Position numbers and translations under genes: made by a program
Notes under the pieces: generated by a model
Told to the model about the DNA's origin: nothing
The model's database searches: none
Seen by the model: the letters and a program-made list of their open reading frames with translations, nothing else
DNA from: Hydnum rufescens UP504
Lineage: Eukaryota; Basidiomycota; Agaricomycetes; Cantharellales; Hydnaceae
Assembly (NCBI GenBank): GCA_014904985.1
Contig: MU129411.1
Location: 1-16,906 of the forward strand
DNA: 16,906 bases
Direction of reading: 5' to 3'
Part shown: positions 6,816 through 16,330 of the stretch, piece after piece
Layout: every line of letters begins with the position of its first letter
How positions within the stretch are numbered: position 1 is the stretch's first letter

Positions 6816-7450
6816 GAATGGTCATATATTTCTCAGCCTACATCCCTTTCTTCTCCGATGTAGCTGCACCGCTATTCGCGCTACTGAGAAAAGCCTCCCC
6901 TTGGGTATGGGACTTGCCCCAGGACAAAGCTTTCGCAGGACTAAAAGAAGCCCTCGCCTTGACTCCAGTCCACAGGCACCCAGCACCAGGTTTGAGTTAC
7001 CACCTATACACGGATGCTTCACCCATTGCGATAGCCAGTGCCCTACAGCAGGTCCAGCCCATCGCCATAAAAGATCTTAAGGGCACTAGGACTTATGCGA
7101 AGTTGCGGAAGGCCTTTGAATCATGATCTCCCATACTGGATCTGGTTGCCTCACTCCCAGGAGAAACCAAAGGGGAGAACTCCCCCCAGATCTGGGCCCC
7201 ATTTTTCGAGGACTCAATTGTGTTTGTTGAGCGGGTGATAGCATATTGGAGCCAATCATGCAAACCGGCAGAGACCCGGTACTCAGCCACTGAACATGAA
7301 GCACTGGCCACAAAGGAGTGCCTTGTCAAATTCCAGCCGTTCATAGAAGGGGAGCACATCTTCCTCATCACTGACCACGCTGCCCTGAAGTGGGCTAAGA
7401 CCTATGAGAACACCAACCAGCAACTCAGTTCATGGGGGGCAGTGTTTGCC
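6816..7450 (+). pseudogene. RT connection and RNase H domain
   Basis: The frame resumes with FLGMVIYFSAYIPFFSDVA, the conserved end of Ty3 RT thumbs. RNase H follows: LYTDAS with the first acidic residue at 7013-7015, ETRYSATEHEALA with the Glu, and LITDHAALKW with the next Asp. A TGA at 7124-7126 splits the domain; the frame is unchanged on both sides, and CGA to TGA would explain it. Retained acidic residues suggest loss of function came mainly from frame breaks elsewhere. Confidence 0.85.
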
Positions 7451-8306
7451 GCATACCCTAGGATGACTATAATCCATCGCCCCGGGCAAGAGCACTCAAA
7501 CGTAGACCCATTATCAAGGCTTCCCCAGGCCCCTGAACAGACCAGCCCCTCGGTGGATGATATAGCCGCCCTCAAAACCTTCAATCTAGAAATTGACATA
7601 CAGAAAGGTGAACAGCCAGAGTTACAGGCCTTCGTGATGACCAGAGCACAGGCATGCAAGCCAGTCAGAGACGAGACCCCTATGGAAACGGACCCCCTTG
7701 GAGGCAGGGATACTGACCCCCCAATAACAAGACCTCAGCCAAGTCCCATGCTGTATCTGGCAGAGGGCCTAGCTGGGGAATTTGTCAAAGGGTATCAGAG
7801 CAACATCGAATTCGGTTCAATCTACAGAGCTGCACAGGAAGAATTGCTCCTACCGGCTGACAGGCATGTTAGGTTCCTGAAAGGAGAGAATGGCCTGCTC
7901 TACTTTCGAGATGCTGATTGGCCATCATCTCAGACGAGGCTATGCATACCTAGCAAGCTACGCTTGGAGATACTAGGAGAGACACATGACTCACCACACA
8001 AGGTGGCACACGGTGGCCCCGAATGTACACTCAGCTGGCTAAGGGAAAGTTTCTACTGGGCCTCCATGCGATGTGACACCCTGGCATACTGCCACTCCTG
8101 CGATATTTGCCAGAAGACGAAGATCAACTGTCTTCCACAGAAGGGCTTTCTCCAACCTCTCAGGATACCTCTGCAACCATTCAAGATCATAACACTTGAT
8201 GTTGTGACCGGCCTACCCGAATCAAGAGGAATGTCAGCGCTCCTAGTAGTAGTCGACAAGTTGACCAAATTCGTGGCCTTCATCCCAATGACTTCTATGG
8301 TATCAG
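7451..8306 (+). pseudogene. Integrase N-terminal part (HHCC zinc finger and first catalytic Asp)
   Basis: After a linker, the HHCC zinc-binding domain is intact: His codons at 7985 and 7997, Cys codons at 8099 and 8108 within CHSCDICQ. The core begins with TLDVVTGLPES, its first catalytic Asp at 8198-8200, then LLVVVDKLTKFVAFIPM. Coding similarity stops at 8305/8306 inside the beta strands of the core, where the insertion starts; a TAA follows at 8312. Confidence 0.85.
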
Positions 8307-9688
8307 TGGTGTAAGCAGGTTGGTTATTAAACCAATCCAACTACTGTCCACGATGTTGAGCCGAGGACGAAAGAGGGAATCACAGATCTAATCCAGATGT
8401 TCAGGTTCGAGTGGGGGAAGGTCTTTTGAACAGGGGAAATTGCAGTGAGCCAACAAAGCCCAAGCAATTAAGTGAGAATGTGTCTTTCAGTCAGATTACC
8501 ACACCCTAAGAATCTCTTCTTGAGACCTTAGTCAAAGTGTAGTTAGAATTTGCTTTTTGTAGTGAGAAATCACCCAGGACCAGCAGCTGTTCAAGGAGCT
8601 TCAAACTGGAGGGAGGGGGAGAACTAATGAATTTGTGTGCTAGCTGCACCTAATATACAATCCAGACTTCAACTAAATAGAAACTGGAAAAGTCGGACAT
8701 AAGGGACACACAGAGAAAAAGAAATCAAGTTAAAATCTTCAAAACTGATGGAGATATTCCAATTTCAAGATAAAAGGGGAGATTGACACATTACATGCTA
8801 TTCCTCCTTCAAACCTGGACAAGTTCCCTTAAGGAAAAGTGGAATAGGTCGCCCTGAGGGTCTTCTCCATCGGACATAAGAGGGCCGGAAGTAATTCGCT
8901 ATTTTGAATGGTGGAGCAAAGGGGGAGTCATGGGGAGGGAGTTGTCTTGTGAAAAATGGAGTTCATGTCCGCTCGTTTTTCCCTTGGTACCGTTCGATGC
9001 GCATTTTCAACAGCTTTTAGGGCATGGTCGTTTCGAGTCGATCCGATCACAACTGACGGAGAAATTCGAAAAATACTCCTTCAGAGTATGAATCATGGTA
9101 AGATATTGTTACAGGGACCGCACTTTTGATCCGTTCGTTTCGTGTTTGATACCGTTCGATAGGTACGATTCGTATCTTTCTGGGCGCGGTCGTTTTGAGT
9201 CGATCCGATCAAAACTGACGGATAAATTCGAAAAATACTCCTTCAGAGTAGTGCAGCCCCTATCTGGATCATGTGATGAATCCGTGAGTCCAGAATTGGA
9301 ACTAGGCCCAGTCCGCGTCGTTACATAATCACAATCTGTCGCCCTTAAGGCAGTAGGATGACTTGGAAGAGCAGGCAAGTCACCCAGTCTTGAAGAAAGA
9401 TGGCAAGTTGAATTGCCTTGTCCAAAGAAAATGGACTTGAAGTAGGGCATAAACTGCCCCTTTTTGATGAGGACTGTTGAAGTCCGACGGATAGTCAATA
9501 AATTGACTGGTAGACATGGTAAAGGAATGAGGCGATATTATGGGTTGGAAAGGGGTAGGAATCCAATTGATTTCTTGAATAAACAAATGGCGATAAAATT
9601 AAATGAGCGTGGTAACATATAATTGATTCGTTCATAGGGAAATTGGCCTCGGATGAGGATTTCTATGGTGTAGGGATTTATCCCTCCA
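8307..9688. mobile_element. 1.38-kb insertion in the integrase core, TG...CA ends, possible solo LTR
   Basis: Integrase similarity is interrupted exactly between 8306 and 9689 and resumes in the same frame. The inserted segment begins TGGTGTAAGCAGG and ends ATCCCTCCA. The flanks TCAG (8303-8306) and ACAG (9689-9692) could be an imperfect 4-bp target duplication. The first 14 bases match the sequence after the polypurine tract at 14891 apart from a one-base gap and one change, which favours an LTR. It holds no convincing ORF and contains two copies of the 162-bp minisatellite at 8984-9250. Alternatively it is a non-autonomous element of another class; no clear terminal inverted repeats were seen. 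Confidence 0.6.
8984..9250. repeat. Minisatellite, 162-bp period, about 1.7 copies
   Basis: Unit 1 starts at 8984 (TTGGTACCGTTCGAT) and unit 2 at 9146 (TTGATACCGTTCGAT). GAGTCGATCCGATCA, CTGACGGA and CTCCTTCAGAGTA recur at a constant offset of 162 bp. Copies of the same family lie at 12087-12500. Confidence 0.85.
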
Positions 9689-10669
9689 ACAGCAGACAGG
9701 ACCACCCAGCTGCTGTTCAAAAAAGTAATCAAGACACATGGCCTGCCTAGGGAGATCGTCAGTGACAGGGACCTGTGCTTCACAAGCAGACTCTGGAAGG
9801 CTTTAGCCACATTTCTCAGGATAAGACTAGCCATGTTGACAGCAAGGCACCTGCAAATGGATGGGCAGATGGAAATACTCAACCAGGCCCTCAAGATGAC
9901 CCTGCACGCCTACGTAGCAAACGATCATGATACATGGGCAGACTGGATAGACGTGCTAGAATTTTCATACAACATGGTGAAGCATTTGACTATAGGAATG
10001 TTACCTGCAAAGGCCCTCATGGGATATAATCCAAATTCACCCCTAGCCTTATTTGTGCATGATGGACTTGAGCCACAGACTATCAGTCAGCTAGCAGACA
10101 AGAGGATCACTGCACTAATCGAGCATCACAAAGCAGCCAGGGACACCCTAGCCAAAGCCAATGATAGGCAAGCCTTTCACTACAACAAAAGACAACAAGC
10201 AGTCACTTTTCAAGTAGGGGATGAGGTACTTATAAATCCCCACTTGCTAGAACTCATTGATGTGGAAGGTGGTGGGCATAAACTTATGCACCGACAAATC
10301 AGCCCCTTTATGGTATCAGAAGTGATAAGCCCCTCTGCCTACCAGCTCCAGCTGCCAGACTCATATCCAATGCACAACATAGTCAATTTACAACACCTGA
10401 CTAGGTACAATAGAGCTATGGATGAGGACAGGCCCAAGCTAGCAAATCCCAGAGAAGGCTTGAAGCCCTTGGAGGAATATGAAGTGGAGGAAGTGCTAGC
10501 CTCACGCTTCAACAAAGCTAAGCACCAGGTGGAATACCTAGTCAGATGGCTAGGTGATGGCCCTGAGCATGACTTGTGGCAAACTGGGCCAGATCTGCAG
10601 AATGCCCCCAACCTAATGAGGAAATTCAAGGAATGGGCCTCCCACACACCCAATTCAATGCAGGGCTGA
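9689..10669 (+). pseudogene. Integrase C-terminal part and chromodomain
   Basis: The same frame as before the insertion continues with TADRTTQLLF and the second core Asp in IVSDRD (9764-9766). The Glu follows in DGQMEILNQ (9872-9874), in the position of the canonical DGQTE. The expected HPQT before it has become HLQM, a likely decay change. GYNPNSPLAL and the GDEVLIN segment (GPY/F-like C-terminal module) lead to the chromodomain at about 10472-10640: EEYEVEEVLASR, VEYLVRWLGDGPEHDLW. Chromodomains direct Ty3-type integration to marked chromatin. The TGA at 10667-10669 appears to be the genuine pol stop. Confidence 0.9.
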
Positions 10670-10771
10670 CTCTGACACATGTGACTTGCATGCAGTATAT
10701 AGATGTACAGAATTTCTCTGGCAACTTCCATTTCCTTTTTCTCTAACTGAGTGAACAAAACACCCCTAAAA
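10670..10771 (+). promoter_or_regulatory. Short intergenic stretch with TATA-like box
   Basis: GTATATAGATG lies near 10694, followed by a pyrimidine-rich leader (CTTCCATTTCC, TTTTTCTCTAACTGAG) and the ATG at 10772. This is a plausible compact fungal promoter for the next ORF. Confidence 0.3.
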
Positions 10772-10999
10772 ATGATGGCCCTGATCACCCTCAGGGAGGC
10801 CAAGCTGTCGCCCCAGGCAGCAGACCCCTTATATGGCACTTTCATGCCCAATGAGGGCTATGTGGAAGCTTATCATCTGGCAATGGCCGATTTAATGAAT
10901 AACGGCACTTACAGACCCTCCGACTACTCAGTTTATCAGCAGGAATTCATGCAGATCAATGGTGATCCTGACCATGAAACTTGCCTCTGGCCATTATAG
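10772..10999 (+). CDS. Unknown short protein (75 aa), possibly a fragment
   Basis: The ORF starts at ATG 10772 (MMALITLREAKLSPQ) and ends at TAG 10997-10999. It is hydrophilic with several Tyr residues (GYVEAYHL, YRPSDYSVYQQEF), ends QINGDPDHETCLWPL, and has no signal peptide or membrane segment. I do not recognise the family. Its place just after a chromovirus pol and behind a TATA-like leader suggests a retroelement-associated ORF or the first exon of a decayed gene. No GT donor is obvious near its end, and the downstream 1.5 kb has no clear continuation. Confidence 0.35.
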   Translation: MMALITLREAKLSPQAADPLYGTFMPNEGYVEAYHLAMADLMNNGTYRPSDYSVYQQEFMQINGDPDHETCLWPL

Positions 11000-11686
11000 A
11001 AGAAGGGTTGGGAGCTCCGATGACTGCCAAATCAAAATCTGGTTCAGCCAGTGTGTAGATGGGAGACTGTATTTCTGTTGTTATTTGTTGGGTTGGTTCA
11101 CTTCAATGGTTGATCACACTCTGCAAGATGTGTATGGTGTTCAGTGGAGAATAGGATGGGATATGGACTGGCTGTAGTCAATGATATATCATCTGGGATG
11201 CTTATAGAAAGGCTTATACATAGGGGATGCTTGTAGCAAGGCTTATATGTTGTTCATGTTGTGTTGGTCAGTTTACTGATATTTGTGTACTCTTGTTTAT
11301 GTTCCTCTGGTCAAAATGCGGATATCTGTGGGCTACAGACTGGTCAGTGCTTGGTTAGTCTTGTTAGTGTGTTTCTTCCTTCTTTCTTCAAAACCTGATA
11401 CGTATTTCATTATGCTTACTTTTCCTTGGATGTCCAGCAACTCTAACCTTAGGTCCTGCAACTATCCTTGGCTTTAGTGATTCGCATAGAGGGCTACCAG
11501 TGGCTTTGTCTCAACAACCTTGAAGATGACTTAGCTCCAGATGGCTTATAGATAGACTGTTCTTTAGAGGCAAGCAGAAAAGTTGACAGTGGTTGACAGT
11601 GATGATTTCCAGAGAGGAGATGATGGGGGGATACAGGAAATCTACCAGCTTTTATACCTTTCTGAAGGTGGCTGTGTTTAAGAAAT

Positions 11687-11874
11687 ATGACTCCCTCATG
11701 GGTGAGTCATATGTGAGTCATAGGTGAGAACAAAAGAAAAATAACAAGATGATGTCATAATGCAGTCATAGCTGAGTCATGCATAAGGAGAACAAAAGAA
11801 ATCATGAGGGGTGATGTCATAGTGATGTCATTCATAAAGAGAACAAAAGGAATCATGAGGGGGGGTGATGTCAC
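11687..11874. repeat. Tandem repeat cluster carrying TGAGTCA and TGATGTCA motifs
   Basis: About three diverged copies of a unit of roughly 50 bp contain GAGAACAAAAG followed by a TGATGTCA-type site (copies ending near 11758, 11820 and 11874). TGAGTCA occurs at 11703, 11714 and 11773, with TGACTC at 11689. TGATGTCA occurs at 11750, 11812, 11823 and 11866. TGAGTCA is the classical Gcn4/AP-1 bZIP site and TGATGTCA resembles a CRE half-site pair. A regulatory role is inference. Confidence 0.65.
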
Positions 11875-12086
11875 CAACTTGCTGAGCATGTGGAATGCTT
11901 GGAGCATGTGGTCACAGACCATGTGGAGCATTCTGGAGGCGAAATGAAAGGATATCTCTGGGTTTTGGAGATTAATTTGGGCATAGTCCAATGGTTAAGG
12001 TGTTTTGTTGCTGGTTGATAATGGGGACAAGTGCATGGGATGGGATTTGATGCAGAAACAGCAGTTTGCATCCGTAATAGACATTC

Positions 12087-12500
12087 TTGGTATCATTAGA
12101 TGCGGACTTTTAACAGCTTTCTGGGCGCAGTGGTTCTGAGCAGATCTGATATAAACTGACAGAAATTTGTTTTTTACTGATGGGTGTTAATTCTGATTGT
12201 AATATTGTTCTGTAGAGTTCAGTTTTGATCTGTTCTTCGCGCACTCGATATGGTTGGATGCGGATTTTTTATATCTTCCTAGGCACGGTTGTTCCGAGAG
12301 GATTGGATGCGAACTGATGGAGAAATTCATTTTTTACTGGAAATTCCGGATTTTGATAGTAAAATTGGTCTGGAGAGTGCAGTTTTGGTCCATTTGACTT
12401 GTGCTTGGTACCGTTCAAACGGTGTGAATCATAGCTTTCTAAGTGTTATATGGGCATACCTCTCCGATCAAAACTGACAGAATTATAGAACAAATTCGAT
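12087..12500. repeat. Three diverged copies of the ~160-bp minisatellite
   Basis: Units start near 12087 (TTGGTATCATT), 12245 and 12405 (TTGGTACCGTTC). Shared words with the 8984-9250 copies include GATGCGGA..TTTTAACAGCTTT, CTGGGCGC, CCGATCAAAACTGAC and GAGAAATTC. They are more diverged than the copies inside the integrase insertion. Confidence 0.75.
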
Positions 12501-12589
12501 TTCCGTGCATAGCCATAATTAATTTCATAATTGGTCATGTGATCATCTAGTGGTTGGAAGTGGTGTGATTTCACATTTTCTGATACTGG

Positions 12590-12904
12590 ATGTTTTTATC
12601 TTCCACACCGTTCATCCCCTTTGGCATACCTCAGACCTTCCTGGCTTGGCACGCAGACACCCAATGGTACATTACCATCAAGTCTCAGAGGGCCCTCGCA
12701 AGGGACTGGACTGACCTATGGGATATGGCTATGGATCTCCAGCATGTAACGAGGTTGCTGATCCCAGACATGGCTTGTGTCCTGAGGTACCACCTTGAGA
12801 GCCCTGATGCTGTCACAGCAGAGCACCTTTTTGCCCAGCAATTTTCCCTTTGGTTTCACTTAGATGTCTTGTGCACGTGTGTTACTACTGCATCTATTGG
12901 GTAA
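12590..12904 (+). CDS. Unknown ORF fragment (104 aa)
   Basis: The ORF reads FIPFGIPQTFLAWHADTQW, then SQRALARDWTDLWDMAMDL and VLRYHLESPDAVTAEHLFA. Tryptophan content is high and composition is protein-like up to about residue 88, but the last 15 residues look like run-off. The start ATG at 12590 may not be real. I do not recognise the family; it may be one exon or remnant of the same decayed unit as the ORFs at 10772 and 13589. Confidence 0.35.
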   Translation: MFLSSTPFIPFGIPQTFLAWHADTQWYITIKSQRALARDWTDLWDMAMDLQHVTRLLIPDMACVLRYHLESPDAVTAEHLFAQQFSLWFHLDVLCTCVTTASIG

Positions 12905-13504
12905 TCCAAGTACTCAGAGGCTACTGTAACTATGCCACCATTCACAAAGGCTTCACAAGAGGGCAGTGTCAGAGTTTGTCCATTTCCCAGTTAATTCCAG
13001 TTTTGGTTCCAGCCTGTTTCTCATTTGTCCCCATCTCCATTTCATTTCCCCTTCATTTCCTCATTTCCTTTACTTCCAGTTCTCACACACTTACCCCTGG
13101 CCCTGTCCCTGTTCCCTCCACTTTCCTGTCCCCTGCCTGCTCCCCCTCTTGTGCCTGCCCCCCTGTAACCACCTCTCGTTAAGCAATCAATCCCCCATAG
13201 TATAGGAACTATGTATAAGTAGTCCGGGGTGACATCCAGAGACTCAGCTTTGCTCTCTCAGGATTTCCGCTTCTACTCCAGACTACAGGTTAGCCTCACT
13301 GTACCTATTCCCTTAATGTTAACCTCAGGATTTCCACTTCTACTCCGGACTACAGTCTGAGTATCTTCCAGTTGACTCCATGAGCTTAAGGACCACTGTG
13401 CTCATTCCCACCTAGTCCCCTCTGGGCTGCTGGATTGCCTCTCCATCCCCTCCTATCCTCATTATCTCATTCTTGCCCAGATTCTCTCAGACTTAGCTGG
13501 ATGT
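12905..13504 (+). other. Pyrimidine-rich intergenic DNA, TATA box and 32-bp direct repeat
   Basis: About 13000-13180 is strongly C/T-rich on the plus strand. TATAAG at 13214 follows, then a 32-bp direct repeat starting CTCAGGATTTCC (13257-13288 and 13324-13355, 30/32 identical, period 67 bp). This could be promoter and leader for the ORF at 13589. No coding sequence is evident. Confidence 0.5.
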
Positions 13505-13588
13505 ATGCCGGACTTATCCAGACTTATCTGTGTTTATATTTGTTTGGTGCTCTCATCGCAGCATGGCCCTGACAGGCAGACTGCCCCC

Positions 13589-14866
13589 ATGGCCATGGCT
13601 ATCCCCTTCCTGTTCCCCCTCGGTATTCTCTGGTCCAACAATGACTACAGCCCCTACTCAGACTGCTCCCTGACTACCCCATACCACCTCCACCAAGTAC
13701 CATTCTACAGCACCAGCATCGGAGCATTGGAGATTGACCCTGTTGCACCAGATCACGAATTCATCACATCTCACCCCCCTCCCAATGACTACCTCAACAC
13801 CCCACTGGCAGCACATCTGATTATGGCCTTGGAAGAGATCCCCAGCCTACCTGGCAAAGTGGACCAAAGCAGCTATCTCTGGTGACTACCTGTGTTCCCT
13901 GGACCACATCCCAACTCCATCCCCACTGGAAAAATACTGACCCCAGTCTTAAAAGCGCATGCTTCATACTTTGCTCACAACTATGACAAGGACAGTCACT
14001 TTTTAACCCAGAAGGAACATAACCTAGCCACAAAGGGAAAGCAAAGGGCATCAGATTCCTTCAGCGATGGCTCACTGTCTGATGACAATGACCTGGACAG
14101 AGGTCTATGGCACCTCCTGGAGCTCAGTACACAACCCCCCCAGTCTGAACCTCTCGAAGACTACTTGCAGGCCTTAGTGCTATGGACCCCCCATGAAGAA
14201 GGCAAAAAGTCTGATGCTGGTCTTTTGCCCCTCATCAAAGGACCCTCAACCTCGCAGGCCGGCCCAGTTTTCAGGACTCCGATGATGACTGGACAAAGGA
14301 TCTACCCACACCTTGGTCAAACGTATCAGTGACTACAGGCCCCCCTTTGTGACCACCTGCCAGATGATCGACGCAATCAAGACCTCCAAGGCCCCCTGCC
14401 CCCCAACAATGCTCCCCTAGCCTGTTGCACCTCCATACATCTCACACCAGGTACCAATCACCACTTCGCTCTTCCCCCCTCACCATTGGCCCCAATCGCC
14501 CTTCTGTCGTCTTTCCCTGCTCCCGCCCATCCAACATTCACCATCCCCACCATGTTGTTCATGTCCCCACTATCCTTCTCCACCCCTGTGTCCCTGTCCC
14601 CATTCCTGATCACGTTGACCTTCACCTCAGGTTCATTGCTCATGATCCCCTCACCCATGCTCTCCACCCCACAACATGATCATCAGGGCCCCACCTCCCC
14701 CTGCACACTAGGGCCCACACCTCAAATCATTGATTCATTTGTCTACATGGATGCAGCCAATGGCACCATTCAATCCACCCCAGTCCTCCGCATCAATAAT
14801 CATAGTCAATTAGAATGCCATATTGCCTGGTCCAACTACTACAGATCCCATTGTGGCGCCAACTGA
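13589..14866 (+). pseudogene. Frameshifted ORF of unknown family ending at a polypurine tract
   Basis: From ATG 13589 the frame reads MAMAIPFLFPLGILW, HEFITSHPPPNDYL and LIMALEEIPSLPG, with an in-frame TGA at 13883-13885. The same frame continues with NYDKDSHFLTQKEHNLATKG, an acidic stretch GSLSDDNDLDRG, and EPLEDYLQALVLWTPHEEG. Near the T run at 14268-14271 the plausible frame moves to QDSDDDWTKDLPTPW, and at the C run 14340-14345 it moves again to VTTCQMIDAIK. A Pro-rich tail ends at the TGA at 14864-14866, 12 nt before the purine tract. I do not recognise the family. Position suggests the only or last ORF of an LTR retroelement, but no Gag zinc knuckle is seen. Confidence 0.5.
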
Positions 14867-14872
14867 ATGACT

Positions 14873-14890
14873 GTTGAGTTTGGGGAGGAA
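14873..14890 (+). promoter_or_regulatory. Polypurine tract
   Basis: GTTTGGGGAGGAA immediately precedes TGGTGTAAGG at 14891. This is the arrangement of the plus-strand primer of LTR retrotransposons just upstream of the 3' LTR. Confidence 0.55.
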
Positions 14891-15388
14891 TGGTGTAAGG
14901 CAGGCTATATTATATAATATGTACATACAGTTTCATTATGTAAAGCTGGGTATGCCCACGCTAGACTTGTACAGTCAGGAACTCCTGAATAAAAGATTAT
15001 TCTCACTCCCACCATGACTAAAAGCCTTGCTACTGGCCTTGTTCTTGTCCCATGTACCTTTGTCCTCTTCTGTAAGCTCTGAAACTCAACAGTCTACTCA
15101 TCAACTGCCATGACTCCTCTCCTGATGGTTGACATATGCCATAGTGGTTGATACATGCCATGGGGTTCAACATATGCCCTTAATAGCTGTGACCCACTGC
15201 CTCATACACATGGCAAGTCTGTGCACATGTTGCATGACTAACAGTGACTGCTCTTACAATGGCCAGAGAGGAAGAATGTCTGCTTTGAGCCTTGCATCCA
15301 GCTAGAAGCAGCAGAACAAATTCACACAACCAAGGCACCCACCCAAGGGAAACCATATATTGAATTACCTTCATGGCCATGACCAACA
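14891..15388 (+). mobile_element. Probable 3' LTR start and following non-coding DNA
   Basis: The segment starts TGGTGTAAGGCAGG directly after the purine tract. A polyadenylation-like AATAAA lies at 14988-14993. The 3' end of the LTR is not resolved: no second copy is available to compare, and nothing upstream in the window matches except the first 14 bases of the 8307 insertion. Three imperfect copies of GGTTGACATATGCCAT lie at 15127-15142, 15146-15161 and 15164-15178. No gene is seen before 15389. Confidence 0.45.
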
Positions 15389-16330
15389 ATGGCTAAAGCC
15401 TCACCAGCCCCTTCCAACAATCTACCTTTTGCCAAACCACCAGCTTCCTTTCCCAATCCACCAGCCATACTTAGGAGACCTGAAGAAAGTAATACAGCAC
15501 CTATGGGCAGGAAACCACTCAACAATATCTCCAATGATGATATTGAGATGGTAGATGGAACAACTAAGGCTACTCCAAGAGGATATGTACCCCATGCCAT
15601 GCCCAAATATGAGTTCACTACAGACCTTCACCACCAGTTGAATGTGGAAGGACTCACAGATGAAATCTTGAACTTGCCTATCACTCTCCCCCTCCACAAG
15701 ATCCTAGGAGCAGCAGGAGAAGTGTCCAAGAATATCAACTGGCTTACCAAAACTGCTAAGTGGGAGTCCCCAGACCAGGCTCCTGCTAATATACATGAAG
15801 CATGATCAGTAGCAGCTAATGATGAATGGGGGGATAGTGAATATGACTCAGACAATGAAAGTGAGAACACACTTACAGAGTGGCTTGCATCATCTTATTC
15901 ACAATCCCACCCACAAGCACCAAAACCAGCTGAAGTCAGTGAGCTTAAACAGGTACTAGACAAATACCTTTATGCTATGGGTACAGGCCAACTCAATATA
16001 ACTATAGGTGAGAAAGAGCACATCAGAGCCATGATTGATACTGGCTTGGAGCTCAACCTCATGTCTCATAACCTACAAGAAGAATTAAGACTGCCCTTAG
16101 ACCCAGCAGGAGCTGCTTGGGGAATCAAAGGAGTGAATGGAAACACTGAAACCCTCCATGGATGCTGCAGGCAAGTGCCCATTGGAATAAGGGGTCTCAG
16201 ATTTGACCATATCTTCTTTGTTAAGAATGGCAGAATTGGGTCAGATTATGACCTCTTACTTGGCCAGCCTTGGCTTAAAGCTGCTGCAGCAGAAATCTGC
16301 TATGGTGAGGTAGGCCTGCCAGACAGTGTA
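15389..16330 (+). pseudogene. Gag-protease part of a second Ty3-like retroelement
   Basis: From ATG 15389 the frame reads MAKASPAPSNN, then PRGYVPHAMPKYEFTTDL and ITLPLHKILGAAGEV, a segment I associate with the conserved domain (DUF4100-like, from memory) before the protease in mushroom Ty3 elements. A TGA at 15803-15805 interrupts; the same frame continues with an acidic stretch (NDEWGDSEYDSDNESEN) and the aspartic protease: HIRAMIDTGLELNLMS with DTG, and DYDLLLGQPWL, the second conserved block. RT is absent; similarity fades at about 16330 where another insertion seems to begin. The true N-terminus is probably upstream or lost. CGA to TGA would explain the stop. Confidence 0.75.

Larger units (their letters stand above)
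4969..10669 (+). mobile_element. Degenerate Ty3/gypsy chromovirus pol region
   Basis: In order on the plus strand: retropepsin, reverse transcriptase, RNase H, integrase (HHCC, D-D-E) and chromodomain, which is the Ty3/Metaviridae chromovirus order. No gag ORF precedes the protease and no LTR pair is visible, so the copy is incomplete at least at its 5' end. The reading frame is broken by one-base losses near 5503, 6534 and 6781, a short deletion near 6275, TGA codons at 5688 and 7124, and a 1.38-kb insertion at 8307. It cannot make a functional polyprotein. Confidence 0.9.
11000..12586. other. Gene-poor interval with several short repeats
   Basis: No ORF here has family-like sequence. The interval contains a 24-bp direct repeat GGGATGCTT.TAG..AAGGCTTATA at 11195-11218 and 11224-11247, a GTTGACAGTG doublet near 11583-11601, a TGAGTCA/TGATGTCA cluster (11687-11874), a tRNA-promoter-like pair near 11984-12053, and three diverged minisatellite units (12087-12500). 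It probably consists of decayed mobile-element DNA. Confidence 0.6.

Noticed and set aside
9095..9498. ORFs of 77 and 129 aa in the insertion
   Set aside because: They lie in the 162-bp minisatellite on opposite strands, without codon bias or recognisable motifs.
14425..14679. 84-aa His/Pro-rich ORF
   Set aside because: Overlaps the decayed ORF 13589-14866 in another frame. The CA/CT-rich composition keeps several frames open, so no separate gene is supported.
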